A stretch of 64,000 nt of DNA from Catellatospora sichuanensis (GCF_007483665.1 NZ_VIQO01000013.1:124001-188000), one strand, 5' to 3'. Shown: positions 9,163 to 20,127, numbered from the stretch's first letter. Program-made: numbers and translations. The notes: generated by a model not told the origin, from the sequence alone.

Positions 9163-11588
9163 TTGCTTCCTCCGCTCACGGTCACGACCGCGCCCGGGTT
9201 CGCGCCAAGCGTGCGGCGCAGCGTGGAACCCGGGGAGTTGGTCGGCACCCAGACGACGTCATCGGAGATCTCGGTGATCGCGGCCGGCAGGGTGATCGCA
9301 CCCCGCGCGGTGCCGACGGTCACCGGGTCGCCGTCGGCGACACCCAGCGCGGTGGCGCGGGCCTTCGACAGGCGCACCACCGGCGGGCGGGCGGTGCCGG
9401 CCAGCACCTCGTCGCCGTCGGTGAGGCTGCCCAGGTCGATCAGCTGCGCCCAGCTGGCCAGGATCGCCTCGTTCTGCTTCAGCGTGGGCGCGGCCGCGCC
9501 CACCTCGGCCGGTGCGGCCGGGCGCTGCGCGCCGGTCGCGGGCAGGCTGCCCAGCTCACGGCGCACCGCGAGCACGTCACCGGTGCCCAGCGTGACGCCC
9601 AGGCGGGCGGCCAGCGCGTCGAGCACCCGGGCGTCGGTCAGCTTCGCGCCCGTGTTCGGGGTGTCCAGCGCCTGCTCGTAGGTGCGCAGGCGGCCCTCCC
9701 AGTTCACGTACGAGCCGGCCTTCTCGGCCGGCGCGGCGACCGGGAACACCACGTTCGCGCGCCGGGACACGGCGCTCATCCGCAGCTCCAGCGAGATCAG
9801 GAAGCCGACCTTGTCCAGCGCCTCCTCGGCGGCCTTCGGGTCGCTCAGGTCGGCCGGGTCGACGCCCGCCACGACCAGCGCGCCCAGCTTGCCCGAGGCG
9901 GCCGCGGCCAGGATCGCGTCGGTGTCCCGGCCGGTCTGGCTCGGGATCACGCCCGCCGCGACGCCCCAGGCCGCCGACAGCTCGGCCCGCGCCGCCGCGT
10001 CGGCGACCGAGCGGCCCCCCGGCAGCAGCGTGGGCAGGCAGCCCGCGTCGACCGCGCCGCGGTCACCCGCGCGCCGCGGCACCCAGGCCAGCTTCGCGCC
10101 GGTACGCGCGGCCAGGCTCGCGGCCGCGGAGAAGCCGCCGCGGACCGTGGCCAGGCGCTCGCCGACCAGCACGACCGTGCCCGGCTCGACGCCCTCGAGG
10201 TTGGACAGCACCGCCGGCTCCTGGCCGGGCACGCACGCGGCCAGCGTCGCGCCGGCCTTCTCCGCGCCGCGGGTCAGGAACGGGGCCACCGAGGTGACCT
10301 TGAGCTTGCCCTTGGCCGCCGTCTTGCGCAGGCGGAGCAGGACGATCGGGCTCTCCTCCTCCGGCTCGAAGCCGACCAGCACCACGTGCTTGGCCTGCTC
10401 CAGGTCGGCGTAGGTGACCGACTGCTCGCCGACGACCGAGGAAGCCAGGAACTCGGCCTCTTCGCTCGACAGCGGGCGGGCCCGGAAGTCGATGTCGTTG
10501 CTGCCCAGCACGATGCGGCTGAACTTCGCGTACGCGTACGCGTCCTCGACGGTCAACCGGCCGCCGGTCAGCACGCCGACGCCGTACGCCCCGTCCCGGG
10601 CGGCCCGCAGGCCCTCGGCCGCGACGGTCATCGCCTCGGTCCAGGACGCCTCGCGCAGCTCGCCGCTCTCGGCGTCGCGCACCAGCGGGGTGGTGAGCCG
10701 GTCGAAGGCGGTGGCGTAGCGGAAGCCCCACCGGCCCTTGTCGCAGTTCCACTCCTCGTTGACCTGCGGGTCGTTACCGGCCAGCCGGCGCAGCACCTTG
10801 CCGCGGCGGTGGTCGGTGCGCATGTCGCAGCCCGACGCGCAGTGCTCGCACTTGCTCGGCGAGGAGACCAGGTCGAACGGCCGGGCGCGGAAGCGGTACT
10901 GCTCGCTGGTGAGCGCGCCGACCGGGCAGATCTGGATCGTGTTGCCCGAGAAGTACGAGTTGAACGGCACTTCTTTCGCGTCGTCGGCGTCCACGCCGAA
11001 GAAGGTGTCGCTGTAGACGTTGATCTGCTCGACCGACGAGCGCTCCATCAGGTCGATGAACTTGTCGCCCGCGATCTCCTCGGAGAACCGGGTGCAGCGC
11101 TGGCAGAGCACGCAGCGCTCGCGGTCCAGCAGCACCTGCGCGGAGATGTTGATCGGCTTCTCGTACTCGCGCTTGTGCTCGTGGAAGCGCGTCTCCGGCC
11201 GGCCGACCTGCATGGCCTGGTTCTGCAGCGGGCACTCGCCGCCCTTGTCGCACATGGGGCAGTCCAGCGGGTGGTTGATGAGCAGCAGCTCCATCACACC
11301 CTCCTGGGCCTTGCGGGCGACCTCGGAGGTGAGCTGCGTACGCACCACCATGCCGTCGGCCACCGTCTGGGTGCACGAGGCGACCGGCTTGCGCTGGCCC
11401 TCCACGTCCACCAGGCACTGGCGGCAGGCACCGGCCGGGGCCAGCAGCGGGTGGTCGCAGAACCGCGGGATGTCGATGCCCAGCCGCTCGGCGGTGCGGA
11501 TGACCAGCTCGCCCTTGGGCGCGGTCACCTCGATGCCGTCGATGGTGAGCGTGACGGTGTCGGTGTGCTTCTGTACTTCCTGGCTCAT
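9159..11588 (-). CDS. nuoG: NADH-quinone oxidoreductase subunit G
   Basis: Largest peripheral-arm subunit, 809 residues, with an N-terminal iron-sulfur domain and a molybdopterin-oxidoreductase-like C-terminal domain. Visible ligands are the 2Fe-2S set around [15 protein letters not shown] with a later SC, the [10 protein letters not shown] segment, CVLCQRC with CPVG, and an additional CEHCASGC followed by a C about 28 residues on. The last matches the off-pathway N7 cluster pattern that only some bacterial NuoG proteins keep. The C-terminal half is divergent and no molybdenum ligand is obvious, as expected. A three-base gap separates it from nuoF upstream. Confidence 0.97.
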   Translation of the reverse strand: MSQEVQKHTDTVTLTIDGIEVTAPKGELVIRTAERLGIDIPRFCDHPLLAPAGACRQCLVDVEGQRKPVASCTQTVADGMVVRTQLTSEVARKAQEGVMELLLINHPLDCPMCDKGGECPLQNQAMQVGRPETRFHEHKREYEKPINISAQVLLDRERCVLCQRCTRFSEEIAGDKFIDLMERSSVEQINVYSDTFFGVDADDAKEVPFNSYFSGNTIQICPVGALTSEQYRFRARPFDLVSSPSKCEHCASGCDMRTDHRRGKVLRRLAGNDPQVNEEWNCDKGRWGFRYATAFDRLTTPLVRDAESGELREASWTEAMTVAAEGLRAARDGAYGVGVLTGGRLTVEDAYAYAKFSRIVLGSNDIDFRARPLSSEEAEFLASSVVGEQSVTYADLEQAKHVVLVGFEPEEESPIVLLRLRKTAAKGKLKVTSVAPFLTRGAEKAGATLAACVPGQEPAVLSNLEGVEPGTVVLVGERLATVRGGFSAAASLAARTGAKLAWVPRRAGDRGAVDAGCLPTLLPGGRSVADAAARAELSAAWGVAAGVIPSQTGRDTDAILAAAASGKLGALVVAGVDPADLSDPKAAEEALDKVGFLISLELRMSAVSRRANVVFPVAAPAEKAGSYVNWEGRLRTYEQALDTPNTGAKLTDARVLDALAARLGVTLGTGDVLAVRRELGSLPATGAQRPAAPAEVGAAAPTLKQNEAILASWAQLIDLGSLTDGDEVLAGTARPPVVRLSKARATALGVADGDPVTVGTARGAITLPAAITEISDDVVWVPTNSPGSTLRRTLGANPGAVVTVSGGSK

Positions 11589-11590
11589 TG

Positions 11591-12907
11591 TCAGTGCGCT
11601 CCTGCCAGGGCGTGGGCGCTGAGCTTCGGCGCCTTGCGACCCTCGATGTAGTCCAGGTAGTCCTGCTTGAAGTACTGCAGGGAGGAGGTCACCGGGCTGG
11701 TCGCGCCGTCCCCGAGACCGCAGAAGGAGCGGCCCAGGATGTTGCTCGCGGTGTCCAGCAGGGTGTCCAGGTCCTCGAGCGTGCCCTCGCCGGAGAGGAT
11801 GCGCCGGTAGACCCGCACCATCCAGTAGTTGCCCTCACGGCACGGGGTGCACTTGCCGCACGACTCGTGGTGGTAGAACTCCAGCCACCGGTAGGTCGCG
11901 TAGACCGGGCAGTCCTGGTCGCTGAAGAGCTGGACGGCGGTGGTGCCGAGGATGGAACCGGCCGCGGCCACGGACTCGAAGTCCATCGCGGTGTCGATGT
12001 GGTCGCCGGTCAGCAGCGGCGTCGACGAGCCGCCCGGGGTCCAGAACCGCAGCTGGTGGCCGTCCTGCATGCCGCCGGCCAGCTCGATCAGCTCGCGCAG
12101 CGTGATGCCCATCGAGCACTCGTACTGGCCGGGGTTCTTGACCCGCCCGGACAGCGAGTAGATCATCGGGCCGGACGACTTCTCGGTGCCCATCGTCTTC
12201 CACCAGGCGGCCCCGCCCAGCACGATGTACGGCACGCTGGCGATGGTGCCCACGTTGTTGACGACGGTGGGGCTGGCGTAGAGGCCGTGCGTCGCCGGGA
12301 ACGGCGGGCGCAGCCGCGGCTGGCCGCGGAAGCCCTCCAGCGAGTCCAGCAGCGCCGTCTCCTCGCCGCAGATGTACGCGCCCGCGCCGGAGTGCACCAC
12401 CAGGTCGAGGTCGTACCCGCTGCCGAGGATGTTCTTGCCGAGGTAGCCGGCCTTGTACGCCTCCTGCACCGCGTGGCGCAGCCGCCGCGCGGCGTGCACC
12501 GCCTCGCCGCGGATGTAGATGTAGGCACGGTTGGCGCGGATCGCGTACGACGCGATGATGACGCCTTCGACCAGCGAGTGCGGGTCGTGCGCCATCAGCG
12601 GCAGGTCCTTGCAGGTGCCCGGCTCGCCCTCGTCGGCGTTGACGACCAGGTAGTGCGGCTTGCCGTCGTTCTGCGGGATGAAACCCCACTTGAGCCCGGT
12701 CGGGAAGCCCGCGCCGCCGCGGCCGCGCAGGCCGGAGTCCTTGATCAGGGCGATCAGGTCGTCCGGGTGCACGGCCAGCGCCTTGCGCAGGGCGGCATAG
12801 CCGTCGAGGCGCTCGTAGACGTCGAGCCGCCAGGCGTCCGGCGACAGCCAGCGCTTGGTGAGGACGGGCGTGAGCTTGGCCAGGGTGGCTGCACTGGGCG
12901 TGGTCAC
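11591..12907 (-). CDS. nuoF: NADH-quinone oxidoreductase subunit F
   Basis: NADH-oxidising subunit that binds FMN and cluster N3, 438 residues. The NADH/FMN glycine-rich segment [16 protein letters not shown] is near residue 60, followed by the FMN-binding [16 protein letters not shown]. The 4Fe-4S ligands appear as [12 protein letters not shown] and a distal FCGLGDGA. It overlaps nuoE by four bases, consistent with the NuoE-NuoF-NuoG NADH-dehydrogenase module being made together. Confidence 0.98.
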   Translation of the reverse strand: MTTPSAATLAKLTPVLTKRWLSPDAWRLDVYERLDGYAALRKALAVHPDDLIALIKDSGLRGRGGAGFPTGLKWGFIPQNDGKPHYLVVNADEGEPGTCKDLPLMAHDPHSLVEGVIIASYAIRANRAYIYIRGEAVHAARRLRHAVQEAYKAGYLGKNILGSGYDLDLVVHSGAGAYICGEETALLDSLEGFRGQPRLRPPFPATHGLYASPTVVNNVGTIASVPYIVLGGAAWWKTMGTEKSSGPMIYSLSGRVKNPGQYECSMGITLRELIELAGGMQDGHQLRFWTPGGSSTPLLTGDHIDTAMDFESVAAAGSILGTTAVQLFSDQDCPVYATYRWLEFYHHESCGKCTPCREGNYWMVRVYRRILSGEGTLEDLDTLLDTASNILGRSFCGLGDGATSPVTSSLQYFKQDYLDYIEGRKAPKLSAHALAGAH

Positions 12908-13626
12908 TTCGCCGCCTCCTTCGAGGGAGTCGGGATGGGCGTGTTGATGTCGAAACCGGCCGGGCTGATCCCGTGCTGCTGCGCCAGGCGCACGCCGCGC
13001 AGCGTGGAGTCACCCGCCGGGCCGTCGGCGACCGCGCCATCGCGCTCGTCGGCGAAGCCCGCCAGCTGCAACGCCGTCTCCTTCAACGAGCACAGCCGGG
13101 CGCCGCGGGTCGGCATCGGCCGCTGCCCGGACTTGAGCTTGCCGACCACGTCGAGCGCGCTCTCCGGGGTCACGTTGTCGAAGAAGTCGTAGTTGACGGT
13201 GAGCACCGGGCCGTAGTCGCACGCGGCGAGGCACTCGGCGTGCTCCAGCGTGATCTTGCCGTCCTCGGTGGTCTCGTCGTGGCCGACGCCCAGGGTCTCC
13301 GACAGCGTGTCGTAGACCTCCTGCCCGCCGAGCACGTTGCACAGGGTGTTGGTGCAGACGCTGACCAGGTACTCGCCGGTCGGGCGGCGCTTGTACATGG
13401 TGTAGAAGGTGGCGACCGCGCCGACCTGGGCCTTGGTCAGGTTGAGCTGCTCGGCGCAGAACGCGACACCGGCCGGGGATACGTACCCCTCGACCGACTG
13501 GACCAGGTGCAGCATCGGCAGCAGCGCCGAGCGCTCCTTGCCCTCCGGGAAGCGCGCGACGATCTCGCGCGCCAGCTCCCGGGTCTTCTCGTCGAACACG
13601 TCCACCGACTTCTGCGGCGCTGTCAT
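12904..13626 (-). CDS. nuoE: NADH-quinone oxidoreductase subunit E
   Basis: Thioredoxin-fold subunit carrying the 2Fe-2S cluster N1a, 240 residues. The ligands are visible as [12 protein letters not shown] and [12 protein letters not shown]. The N-terminal helical part ([19 protein letters not shown]) is typical. About 70 residues follow the conserved domain and end in a lysine/alanine tail; this C-terminal extension is longer than in enterobacteria. Overlaps of four bases with both nuoD and nuoF. Confidence 0.97.
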   Translation of the reverse strand: MTAPQKSVDVFDEKTRELAREIVARFPEGKERSALLPMLHLVQSVEGYVSPAGVAFCAEQLNLTKAQVGAVATFYTMYKRRPTGEYLVSVCTNTLCNVLGGQEVYDTLSETLGVGHDETTEDGKITLEHAECLAACDYGPVLTVNYDFFDNVTPESALDVVGKLKSGQRPMPTRGARLCSLKETALQLAGFADERDGAVADGPAGDSTLRGVRLAQQHGISPAGFDINTPIPTPSKEAAK

Positions 13627-14948
13627 CGGTCACACCCACCCATCACCGGGTCGAGGCTGGCTCCACCCGCGATCACATCTGCCAGCAGGCCGCCCTCGGC
13701 CATGGCCGGGATTGCCTGCAGGTTCACGAAGCTCGGCTCCCGCATGTGCACCCGGAACGGCCGGGTGCCCCCATCCGAGATCACGTGCGCGCCCAGCTCG
13801 CCGCGAGGACCCTCGATCGGCACGTACACCTGGCCGGCCGGGACCCGGAAGCCCTCGGTGACCAGCTTGAAGTGGTGGATCAGGGACTCCATGGACTGGC
13901 CCATGATGTGCGCGACGTGCTCGAGCGAGTTGCCCAGGCCGTCGTTGCCGAGCGCGAGCTGCGCGGGCCAGGCGATCTTCCGGTCCTCGACCATGACCGG
14001 GCCGGGCTTGAGCCGGTCCAGCGCCTGCTCGACGATCTTCAGCGACTCCCGCATCTCGGCCAGCCGGACCAGGTAGCGCGCGAACACGTCACCCTCGGGC
14101 TGGGTCGGCACGTCGAAGTCGTAGGTCTCGTAGCCGCAGTACGGCATGGTCTTGCGCAGGTCCCAGGCCAGACCGGAGCTGCGCAGCACCGGGCCGGTGA
14201 CGCCGAGCGCGACGCAGCCGGTGACGTCCAGCACCGCGACACCCTTGGTGCGCGCGGTCCAGATCGGCTGGCCGGAGAGCAGGTCCTCGTACTCCTTGAT
14301 GCGCTTGGGCATGAAGTCGAGGAACTCGCGGATCTTCACGATCGCGGTGTCCGGCACGTCCTGCGCGACGCCGCCCGGGCGCACGTAGGCCATGTTCATG
14401 CGCAGACCGGTGATCATCTCGAAGATGTCGAGGATGAACTCACGCTCGCGGAAGCCGTAGATCATCATCGACAGCGCGCCGAGTTCCATACCGGTCGTGG
14501 CCAGCCACACCAGGTGCGAGGAGATCCGGTTGAGCTCCATCATCAGCACGCGGATGGTGTTGGTGCGCTCGGTGATCTGGTCCTCGATGCCCAGCAGCTT
14601 CTCCACCGCGAGGCTGTACGCCGTCTCGTTGAAGATCGGGGCGAGGTAGTCCATCCGGGTCACGAACGTGGAGCCCTGCGTCCAGGTGCGGTACTCCATG
14701 TTCTTCTCGATGCCGGTGTGCAGGTAGCCGACGACGAGGCGGGCCTCGGTGATGGTCTCGCCCTCCATCTCCAGCACCAGGCGCAGCACGCCGTGCGTGG
14801 ACGGGTGCTGGGGGCCCATGTTGACGACGATGCGCTCGTCGTGCATCGGGTCGACGCCCGAGACGATGGAGTCCCAGTCGCCGCCGGTGACCGTGAAGAC
14901 CTTGCCCTCGGTCGTCTCGCGCTCCTGCGCGTATCCAGCGTTGCTCAT
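13623..14948 (-). CDS. nuoD: NADH-quinone oxidoreductase subunit D
   Basis: 49-kDa-type subunit that, with NuoB, forms the quinone-reduction site, 441 residues. Conserved features are [18 protein letters not shown] with the quinone-pocket histidines, [17 protein letters not shown], and the C-terminal [20 protein letters not shown]. The ATG at 14948 ([12 protein letters not shown]) overlaps the nuoC stop by four bases and is taken as the start; the open frame above it lies inside nuoC. NuoC and NuoD are separate here, unlike the enterobacterial fusion. Confidence 0.98.
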   Translation of the reverse strand: MSNAGYAQERETTEGKVFTVTGGDWDSIVSGVDPMHDERIVVNMGPQHPSTHGVLRLVLEMEGETITEARLVVGYLHTGIEKNMEYRTWTQGSTFVTRMDYLAPIFNETAYSLAVEKLLGIEDQITERTNTIRVLMMELNRISSHLVWLATTGMELGALSMMIYGFREREFILDIFEMITGLRMNMAYVRPGGVAQDVPDTAIVKIREFLDFMPKRIKEYEDLLSGQPIWTARTKGVAVLDVTGCVALGVTGPVLRSSGLAWDLRKTMPYCGYETYDFDVPTQPEGDVFARYLVRLAEMRESLKIVEQALDRLKPGPVMVEDRKIAWPAQLALGNDGLGNSLEHVAHIMGQSMESLIHHFKLVTEGFRVPAGQVYVPIEGPRGELGAHVISDGGTRPFRVHMREPSFVNLQAIPAMAEGGLLADVIAGGASLDPVMGGCDR

Positions 14949-15576
14949 CGGTAGGCCCTCCGTGCATCGGGCGGCGGGATCTCGGCGCCCTTGTACTCGA
15001 CCGGCACGCCGCCCAGCGGGTAGTCCTTGCGCTGCGGGAAACCGTCCCAGTCGTCCGGCATGAGGATGCGGGTCAGGTTCGGGTGGCCGTCGAAGACGAT
15101 GCCGAACATGTCGTACGTCTCCCGCTCCTGCCAGTCCGCGGTCGGGTAGACCATGGTCACGCTGGGCAGGTGCGGGTCGGCCGCGGTGACCGCGCACTCG
15201 AGCCGGATGCGGCGGCGGTAGGTCATCGAGGTGAGGTGGTACACCACGTGCAGGCGGCGCTCCTCGGCGATGTAGTCCACGCCCGACACCGACGAGCACA
15301 GCTCGTAGCGCAGCGACATGTCGTCGCGCAGGATCCGGCACACCTCGGCGATCTTCGCCGGGACGATGTGCAGGGTCAGCTCACCGCGGTCGATGACGAC
15401 GCGCTCGATCGCGTCGGCGAAGCCCGGGTAGGCCTCCTCCAGCGCGTCCACGACCTCGTCGTACCAGCCGCCGAGCGGCCGCTGCGCGTCCAGCTGCACC
15501 GGCCGCTTGCGGACCAGGCCGCCCATGCCGGAGGTGTCACCGGTGCCGGTGACCCCGAACAGTCCTTCAGGCTGAG

Positions 15577-15580
<4 letters not shown>
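14945..15580 (-). CDS. nuoC: NADH-quinone oxidoreductase subunit C
   Basis: 30-kDa-type peripheral subunit of complex I, 211 residues. The family signature is visible as [40 protein letters not shown] in pieces, including ETYDMFGI and [13 protein letters not shown] at 15580 overlaps the nuoB stop as GTGA, which decides the start against several upstream in-frame codons that would lie inside nuoB. The first 35 residues are variable ([13 protein letters not shown]). Confidence 0.97.
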
Positions 15581-16233
<653 letters not shown>

Positions 16234-16234
16234 G

Positions 16235-16603
16235 TCAGTCCCAATCCAGGCCACCGCGACGCCACACGTAGGCGTACGCGATGAACACCGTGCCGATGAA
16301 CAGAAGCATCTCGACGAAGACGAACGCCCCCTGGAAGCTGTCGAACGTGACAGCCCACGGGTAGAGGAAGATGATCTCGATGTCGAAGACGATGAAGAGC
16401 ATCGCGGTCAAGTAGAACTTGATCGGGAAGCGTCCGCCGCCGACCGGCTGAGGGGTCGGCTCGATGCCGCACTCGTAGGCGTCCAGTTTCGCCTTGTTGA
16501 AGCGGCGGGGTCCGATGAAGGGCGCAGCCGTGACCGAGAAAAGCCCGAAGGCCGCGGCCAGCGCGAAGAGCCCAACGATGGGCACGTACGCGGAGAGCGA
16601 CAC
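16235..16603 (-). CDS. nuoA: NADH-quinone oxidoreductase subunit A
   Basis: Small membrane subunit of complex I, 122 residues with three helices. The conserved quinone-chamber loop YECGIEP is present, followed by [23 protein letters not shown] with the buried acidic residues. The start is GTG at 16603 with an AAAGGA about 10 bases upstream. It is the first subunit gene of the operon. The 78-nt gap to the upstream reductase gene has no convincing promoter, so cotranscription from the promoter near 18030 is likely. Confidence 0.96.
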   Translation of the reverse strand: MSLSAYVPIVGLFALAAAFGLFSVTAAPFIGPRRFNKAKLDAYECGIEPTPQPVGGGRFPIKFYLTAMLFIVFDIEIIFLYPWAVTFDSFQGAFVFVEMLLFIGTVFIAYAYVWRRGGLDWD

Positions 16604-16681
16604 CTGCCTACGTCCTTTCTTCCCGGTTAACTAGTGTTTCGCCTGCTTGCAGCTCGGATATGATCCTCGCCCCGCGGCCCG

Positions 16682-17953
16682 CTACACCGCGGGTGCCACG
16701 CGGGACATGGCATTGATGATCCGGTCCATGGAGTCGCCACCCCGCGGATCGGTGAGGTTCGCCAGCAGCTTGAGCACGAACCGCATGAGCGTGGGATGCG
16801 GCATGCCGTGCTTGGTAGCCACCTTCATGATCTGCGGATTGCCGATCAGCTTCACGAAGATCCCGCCGATTCGGTAGTAACCGCCGAGCCGCCGCTTGAG
16901 TTCGTTCGCGTAGCCCTGCAGCGCCAGCTCCCGGGCCGGGCCCGCCGGTCGGGCGAGAGCCTGGACCAGGATCTCCGCCGCCAGCTGGCCTGACTCCATC
17001 GCGTACGCGATGCCCTCGCCGTTGAAGGGGTTGACCATGCCGCCGGAGTCGCCCACCAGCATCATGCCCCGCGTGTAGTGGGGCGTGCGGTTGAACCCCA
17101 TCGGCAGGGCCGCGCTGAGAATCTTGCCGTCGGCGTTGGCCTCGTCGTTCAGGCCCCACTCCTCCGGCGTGCTGCCCAGCCAGTCGGTGAGCATGGTGCG
17201 GTAGTTCGTCGCCTGGTACGCCTTGGAGGAGTTCAGCACGCCGAGGCCCACGTTCACCCGGCCGTCGCCGAGCCCGAAGATCCAGCCATAGCCGGGCAGC
17301 TGGGCGGCGCCCGCCTCACGGCTGCGCAGCTCGAGCCAGGACTCCAGGTAGTCGTCGTCCGCCTTGACCGGGCAGTGGTAGTAGCGGCGCACCGCGACGC
17401 CCATCGGGCGGTCGTCCCGCTTGGCGATGCCCATCGCCAGCGCGAACCGGCCGGACACGCCGTCCGCGGCCACCACCACGTGCGAGCGCAGCGTCTTGTC
17501 GCCCTCGGGCGTGCGCACCTCGACGCCGACCACGCGGCCGTCGGCGTCCAGCACCGGCCCGGTCACGTTGTGGCCGGTCCGCAGCACCGCGCCCGCGGCG
17601 ACCGCCCGCTGGGCGAGCATGTCGTCGAAGTCCATGCGCGTGCGTACGAGGCCGAAGTCGGGGAAGCTGGCCAGGTCGGGCCAGTCCAGTTCCAGCCGGA
17701 CGCCGCCGCCGATGACGCGCAGGCCCTTGTTGTGCAGCCAGCCGGCTTCGGGGCTCACGTCCACGCCCATGTCGATCAGCTGCTTGACCGCGCGCGGGGT
17801 CAGTCCGTCGCCGCAGACCTTCTCCCGCGGGAACTCGGTCTTCTCCAGCAGCAGCACCTTCGCACCATGCCTGGCAAGGTGATAGGCAGCGGCGGAGCCA
17901 CCCGGACCGGCTCCAACGACGATCACATCCGCATCGACATCGGTCGGTGTCAT
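16682..17953 (-). CDS. Geranylgeranyl reductase family FAD oxidoreductase (MenJ-like)
   Basis: FAD-dependent reductase that saturates double bonds in isoprenoid chains. Next to menG and nuo its likely substrate is the menaquinone side chain, as for mycobacterial MenJ. The N-terminus has the Rossmann dinucleotide motif VIVVGAGPGGSAAAYHLAR and LLEKTEFPREKVCGDGLTPRA, the family signature with its conserved cysteine. GGMVNPFNGEGIAYAMESGQLAA is the second FAD motif. ATG 17953 is chosen because GGAGG lies six bases upstream; ATG 17965 lacks this. The protein has 423 residues. The regulatory sites at 17991-18068 lie in its leader. Confidence 0.9.
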   Translation of the reverse strand: MTPTDVDADVIVVGAGPGGSAAAYHLARHGAKVLLLEKTEFPREKVCGDGLTPRAVKQLIDMGVDVSPEAGWLHNKGLRVIGGGVRLELDWPDLASFPDFGLVRTRMDFDDMLAQRAVAAGAVLRTGHNVTGPVLDADGRVVGVEVRTPEGDKTLRSHVVVAADGVSGRFALAMGIAKRDDRPMGVAVRRYYHCPVKADDDYLESWLELRSREAGAAQLPGYGWIFGLGDGRVNVGLGVLNSSKAYQATNYRTMLTDWLGSTPEEWGLNDEANADGKILSAALPMGFNRTPHYTRGMMLVGDSGGMVNPFNGEGIAYAMESGQLAAEILVQALARPAGPARELALQGYANELKRRLGGYYRIGGIFVKLIGNPQIMKVATKHGMPHPTLMRFVLKLLANLTDPRGGDSMDRIINAMSRVAPAV

Positions 17954-17990
17954 GCTCACCTCCACCTCGGCCTTAACGCTCGTTCGGGGC

Positions 17991-18008
17991 TCGTGAAAGT
18001 CTTCACAA
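17991..18008. promoter_or_regulatory. Rex-like operator (redox sensor site)
   Basis: TCGTGAAAGTCTTCACAA is an inverted repeat matching the Rex pattern TTGTGAA-N4-TTCACAA at all defined bases except one T to C. It lies 38 bases upstream of the MenJ-like start. A possible -10 (TAGACT on the minus strand, 18029-18024) would place the site just downstream of the transcription start, a roadblock position. A CRP-type site (TGTGA-N6-TCACA, one mismatch) is an alternative reading of the same bases. Confidence 0.55.
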
Positions 18009-18049
18009 GCCAGTCCGGCGAGCAGTCTAGAACTGCGCCGAGGACCCGT

Positions 18050-18068
18050 AGTGGTTAGGTGAACCTAA
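18050..18068. promoter_or_regulatory. IdeR/DmdR-like iron box
   Basis: AGTGGTTAGGTGAACCTAA agrees with the 19-bp actinobacterial iron box TTAGGTTAGGCTAACCTAA at 14 positions, and contains GTTAGGT-N2-ACCTAAC. It lies about 100 bases upstream of the MenJ-like gene, near the expected -35 of the candidate promoter whose -10 is at 18029-18024. Recognised by eye only. Confidence 0.45.
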
Positions 18069-18140
18069 CTGCACATTCGGTCCCGGTCGCGCTCCGGAGC
18101 GCGAGCAGGACCGAGGCGGGCCGGACCGACCGGAGCGGCG

Positions 18141-18362
18141 TCAGGGCGGGCCGGGCTGGGGATCGGGGGTCGGCTCAGGGACCCGGTCGGGATCCGGGTC
18201 TGTAGGCACGCCGGGATCCGGCGGGGGTGGTGGCACGGGATGCGTCGCACGTCGGGCGGCCGACCGGCGGCGGGCCGCCTCCTCCAGATCGGCGACGCGG
18301 ACCGGCGGCTCGCCGTATCCGCCGCCGAGTACGCCGACCACCGCGCTCTCGTCGTACCGCAT
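18141..18362 (-). CDS. Small proline-rich hypothetical protein
   Basis: A 73-residue frame between menG and the MenJ-like gene, in the same direction. The first 35 residues (MRYDESAVVGVLGGGYGEP onwards) look like ordinary protein. The second half is a proline/aspartate-rich tail rich in PDP and PTP units. An AGGA stands about 7 bases before the ATG. No family is recognised and no signal peptide or membrane helix is visible. It could be a real small protein or an open frame created by high GC. Codon bias is hard to judge because of the low-complexity tail. Confidence 0.4.
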   Translation of the reverse strand: MRYDESAVVGVLGGGYGEPPVRVADLEEAARRRSAARRATHPVPPPPPDPGVPTDPDPDRVPEPTPDPQPGPP

Positions 18363-18411
18363 GTCTCGATCCTGCGGCGGCGGAGCGCGCCCTGTCCGGC
18401 GAACGCGCGGA

Positions 18412-19107
18412 TCAGGCGGGCTTGACCGCCTTGTGCAGCGCCACGATGCCGCCGGTCAGGTTGCGGTACTTCACCTGCGCCCAGGAGTTCTCGCCAATGA
18501 TCTTGGCGAACTCGTTCTGGTTCGGCCAGGCCCGGATGGACTCGGCGAGGTAGACGTACGCCTCGGGGTTGCTGGACACCTTGCGGGCCACCGCGGGCAG
18601 CGAGCGCATCAGGTACTGCAGGTACACGGTGCGGAACGCGCCGTTGACGGGGTGCGAGAACTCGCAGATCACCAGACGGCCGCCCGGCTTGGTGACCCGG
18701 GCCAGCTCGCGCAGCGCGGCCGGGGTGTTCGCCACGTTGCGGATGACGAACGACGTGGTCACCGCGTCGAAGCTGTGGTCGGGGAAGGGCAGCGCGAGCG
18801 CGTCACCGGCGACCAGCGGCACGTGCGGCCGGTCTCGGCGGCCCACCGCGAGCATGCCCAGGGACAGGTCGACGCCGACCACGTACGCGCCGGAGCGGGC
18901 CAGTTCCTCGGTCGAGACACCGGTGCCCGCGCCCAGGTCGAGCACCTTCTCGCCGCGCTTGAGGCCCAGCGCGGACCGGGTGGCGCGACGCCAGCCCTTG
19001 TCCTGGCCGAACGACAGCACTGAGTTGGTCTTGTCGTACTTCTCCGCGACGCCGTCGAACATGGCGGCGATCTCGTACGGCTCTTTATCCAGGTCTGCGC
19101 GGCTCAC
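18412..19107 (-). CDS. menG: Demethylmenaquinone methyltransferase
   Basis: SAM-dependent methyltransferase performing the last step of menaquinone synthesis, methylation of demethylmenaquinone. UbiE/MenG family hallmarks are the SAM motif [10 protein letters not shown] and the later [31 protein letters not shown]. The N-terminus [18 protein letters not shown] is also typical. GTG 19107 gives 231 residues, close to the mycobacterial enzyme; ATG 19155 would add 16 residues, and neither has a strong ribosome-binding site. Placement next to a MenJ-like gene and nuo links it functionally to the quinone pool. Confidence 0.93.
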   Translation of the reverse strand: MSRADLDKEPYEIAAMFDGVAEKYDKTNSVLSFGQDKGWRRATRSALGLKRGEKVLDLGAGTGVSTEELARSGAYVVGVDLSLGMLAVGRRDRPHVPLVAGDALALPFPDHSFDAVTTSFVIRNVANTPAALRELARVTKPGGRLVICEFSHPVNGAFRTVYLQYLMRSLPAVARKVSSNPEAYVYLAESIRAWPNQNEFAKIIGENSWAQVKYRNLTGGIVALHKAVKPA

Positions 19108-19161
19108 AGCGTCACTCTGCCAAACGCCGTCCGGACGCGCTGCGGCGGCCGCCACACTGCA

Positions 19162-19971
19162 CTACCGGATCACCTGTGTGGCGTCCATGTCGCCGTCGCC
19201 GCCATCCTCGTCACGACCTGCGCGCACGCGCCACAGATAAACGGCCCCGCCCAGCCCGACCAGGCCGAGCAGCACGACGCCGAAACCGATCAGCATCATC
19301 CCGCTGAGCGTGGCATCCCCGGACGACTCCGGCTCCGTCGGCTCGGCCACGACCGGGTCCGCCGACTCCGTGGCGACCGGCTCGTCCGTGGTCGCGGGCG
19401 TCTCGCTCGGGGTCGCCGACGGGCTGGCCGACGGCGACGCGGAGGCCGACGGCTTCGAAGACGGCTTGGGCGAGGCGCTCGGCACCGGCTTGGTTACCCC
19501 GTTGACCACGATGTTCGTGGCGTTGTTCGCCTTCTTCGTGTCGCACCCGCAGGTCACTTCGAAAGCGCCGGGCCCGGTCACCTTGGTCACGATGCGCAAC
19601 CGGAGGTCCCGATAGCTACCCTTCGGCTGCAGGCCGATCCCCGCCCGCCATTCCGTATTGAGCTGGCATTGTGCGGAGGTCCGGTCGCCGTTGAACCGGC
19701 AGTTGGTGGCCCCGCCGGGCACGAGCGCGATCACGGTGCCAGCAGGTGCACGGTAGCTGAGGGTCACCGGGCCGACGTCTTTGATCGCGGCTGGACCGTG
19801 ATTGGCGATGCCGAGAGGCACGCTGACCGTCGTGCCGATCGCGCCTTGGCGGCCGTCACGAGACAATGCGGCGAGATCGGCGTCGGCCGCCCACGCGGGC
19901 GAGGCGACGAGGCCGAGCCCGGCGAGCAGTGCCGCCAGCACCGCCGCAAGCCTGATCACGTGCCGCTTCAT
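19162..19971 (-). CDS. Secreted protein with Ser/Pro linker and C-terminal membrane anchor
   Basis: The 269-residue protein starts MKRHVIRLAAVLAALLAGLGL and has a likely signal-peptidase site after SPAWA (about residue 28). The mature N-terminal domain of roughly 125 residues reads like a beta-rich extracellular module (NHGPAAIKDVGPVTLSYRAP resembles DUF11-type domains), with a CGC pair. A low-complexity Ser/Pro/Ala/Thr linker follows, then one membrane helix (MMLIGFGVVLLGLVGLGGAVYLW) and a short basic then acidic cytoplasmic tail. No sortase LPXTG motif is seen. The function is not recognised. It is upstream of menG on the same strand, but a role in quinone synthesis is unlikely. Confidence 0.75.
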   Translation of the reverse strand: MKRHVIRLAAVLAALLAGLGLVASPAWAADADLAALSRDGRQGAIGTTVSVPLGIANHGPAAIKDVGPVTLSYRAPAGTVIALVPGGATNCRFNGDRTSAQCQLNTEWRAGIGLQPKGSYRDLRLRIVTKVTGPGAFEVTCGCDTKKANNATNIVVNGVTKPVPSASPKPSSKPSASASPSASPSATPSETPATTDEPVATESADPVVAEPTEPESSGDATLSGMMLIGFGVVLLGLVGLGGAVYLWRVRAGRDEDGGDGDMDATQVIR

Positions 19972-20066
19972 CGCCGTCCTCCCGGGTTGCCGACCCACGA
20001 CGGTAATCCCGGGTCCCCACCCCGCCCATAGGTCGATCAGCCACCGCCCCGCGACCTCGACGTGTT

Positions 20067-20127
20067 GATCACGAGTTCGTGCCAAAAGGCGAGGTCCCAC
20101 CGCACCTTTTGGCACGAAACGGCGATC
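20067..20127. repeat. GATC-bounded intergenic inverted repeat
   Basis: A long inverted repeat with a 12-bp perfect core, CGTGCCAAAAGG at 20078-20089 and its complement at 20105-20116. It is bounded by GATC at 20067 and 20124, with an outer imperfect stem. It lies after the mqnC stop. The GATC ends and the GGCGATC right edge recur in the element at 50808-50868. Confidence 0.7.

Noticed and set aside
13623-15341. Long single frame covering nuoD and part of nuoC, suggesting a NuoCD fusion
   Set aside because: NuoC is encoded in another frame with its own stop; ATG 14948 gives a normal NuoD and overlaps the nuoC stop by four bases.
17992-18007. CRP-type site (TGTGA-N6-TCACA)
   Set aside because: The same bases fit the longer Rex pattern better on both flanks; kept only as an alternative reading.
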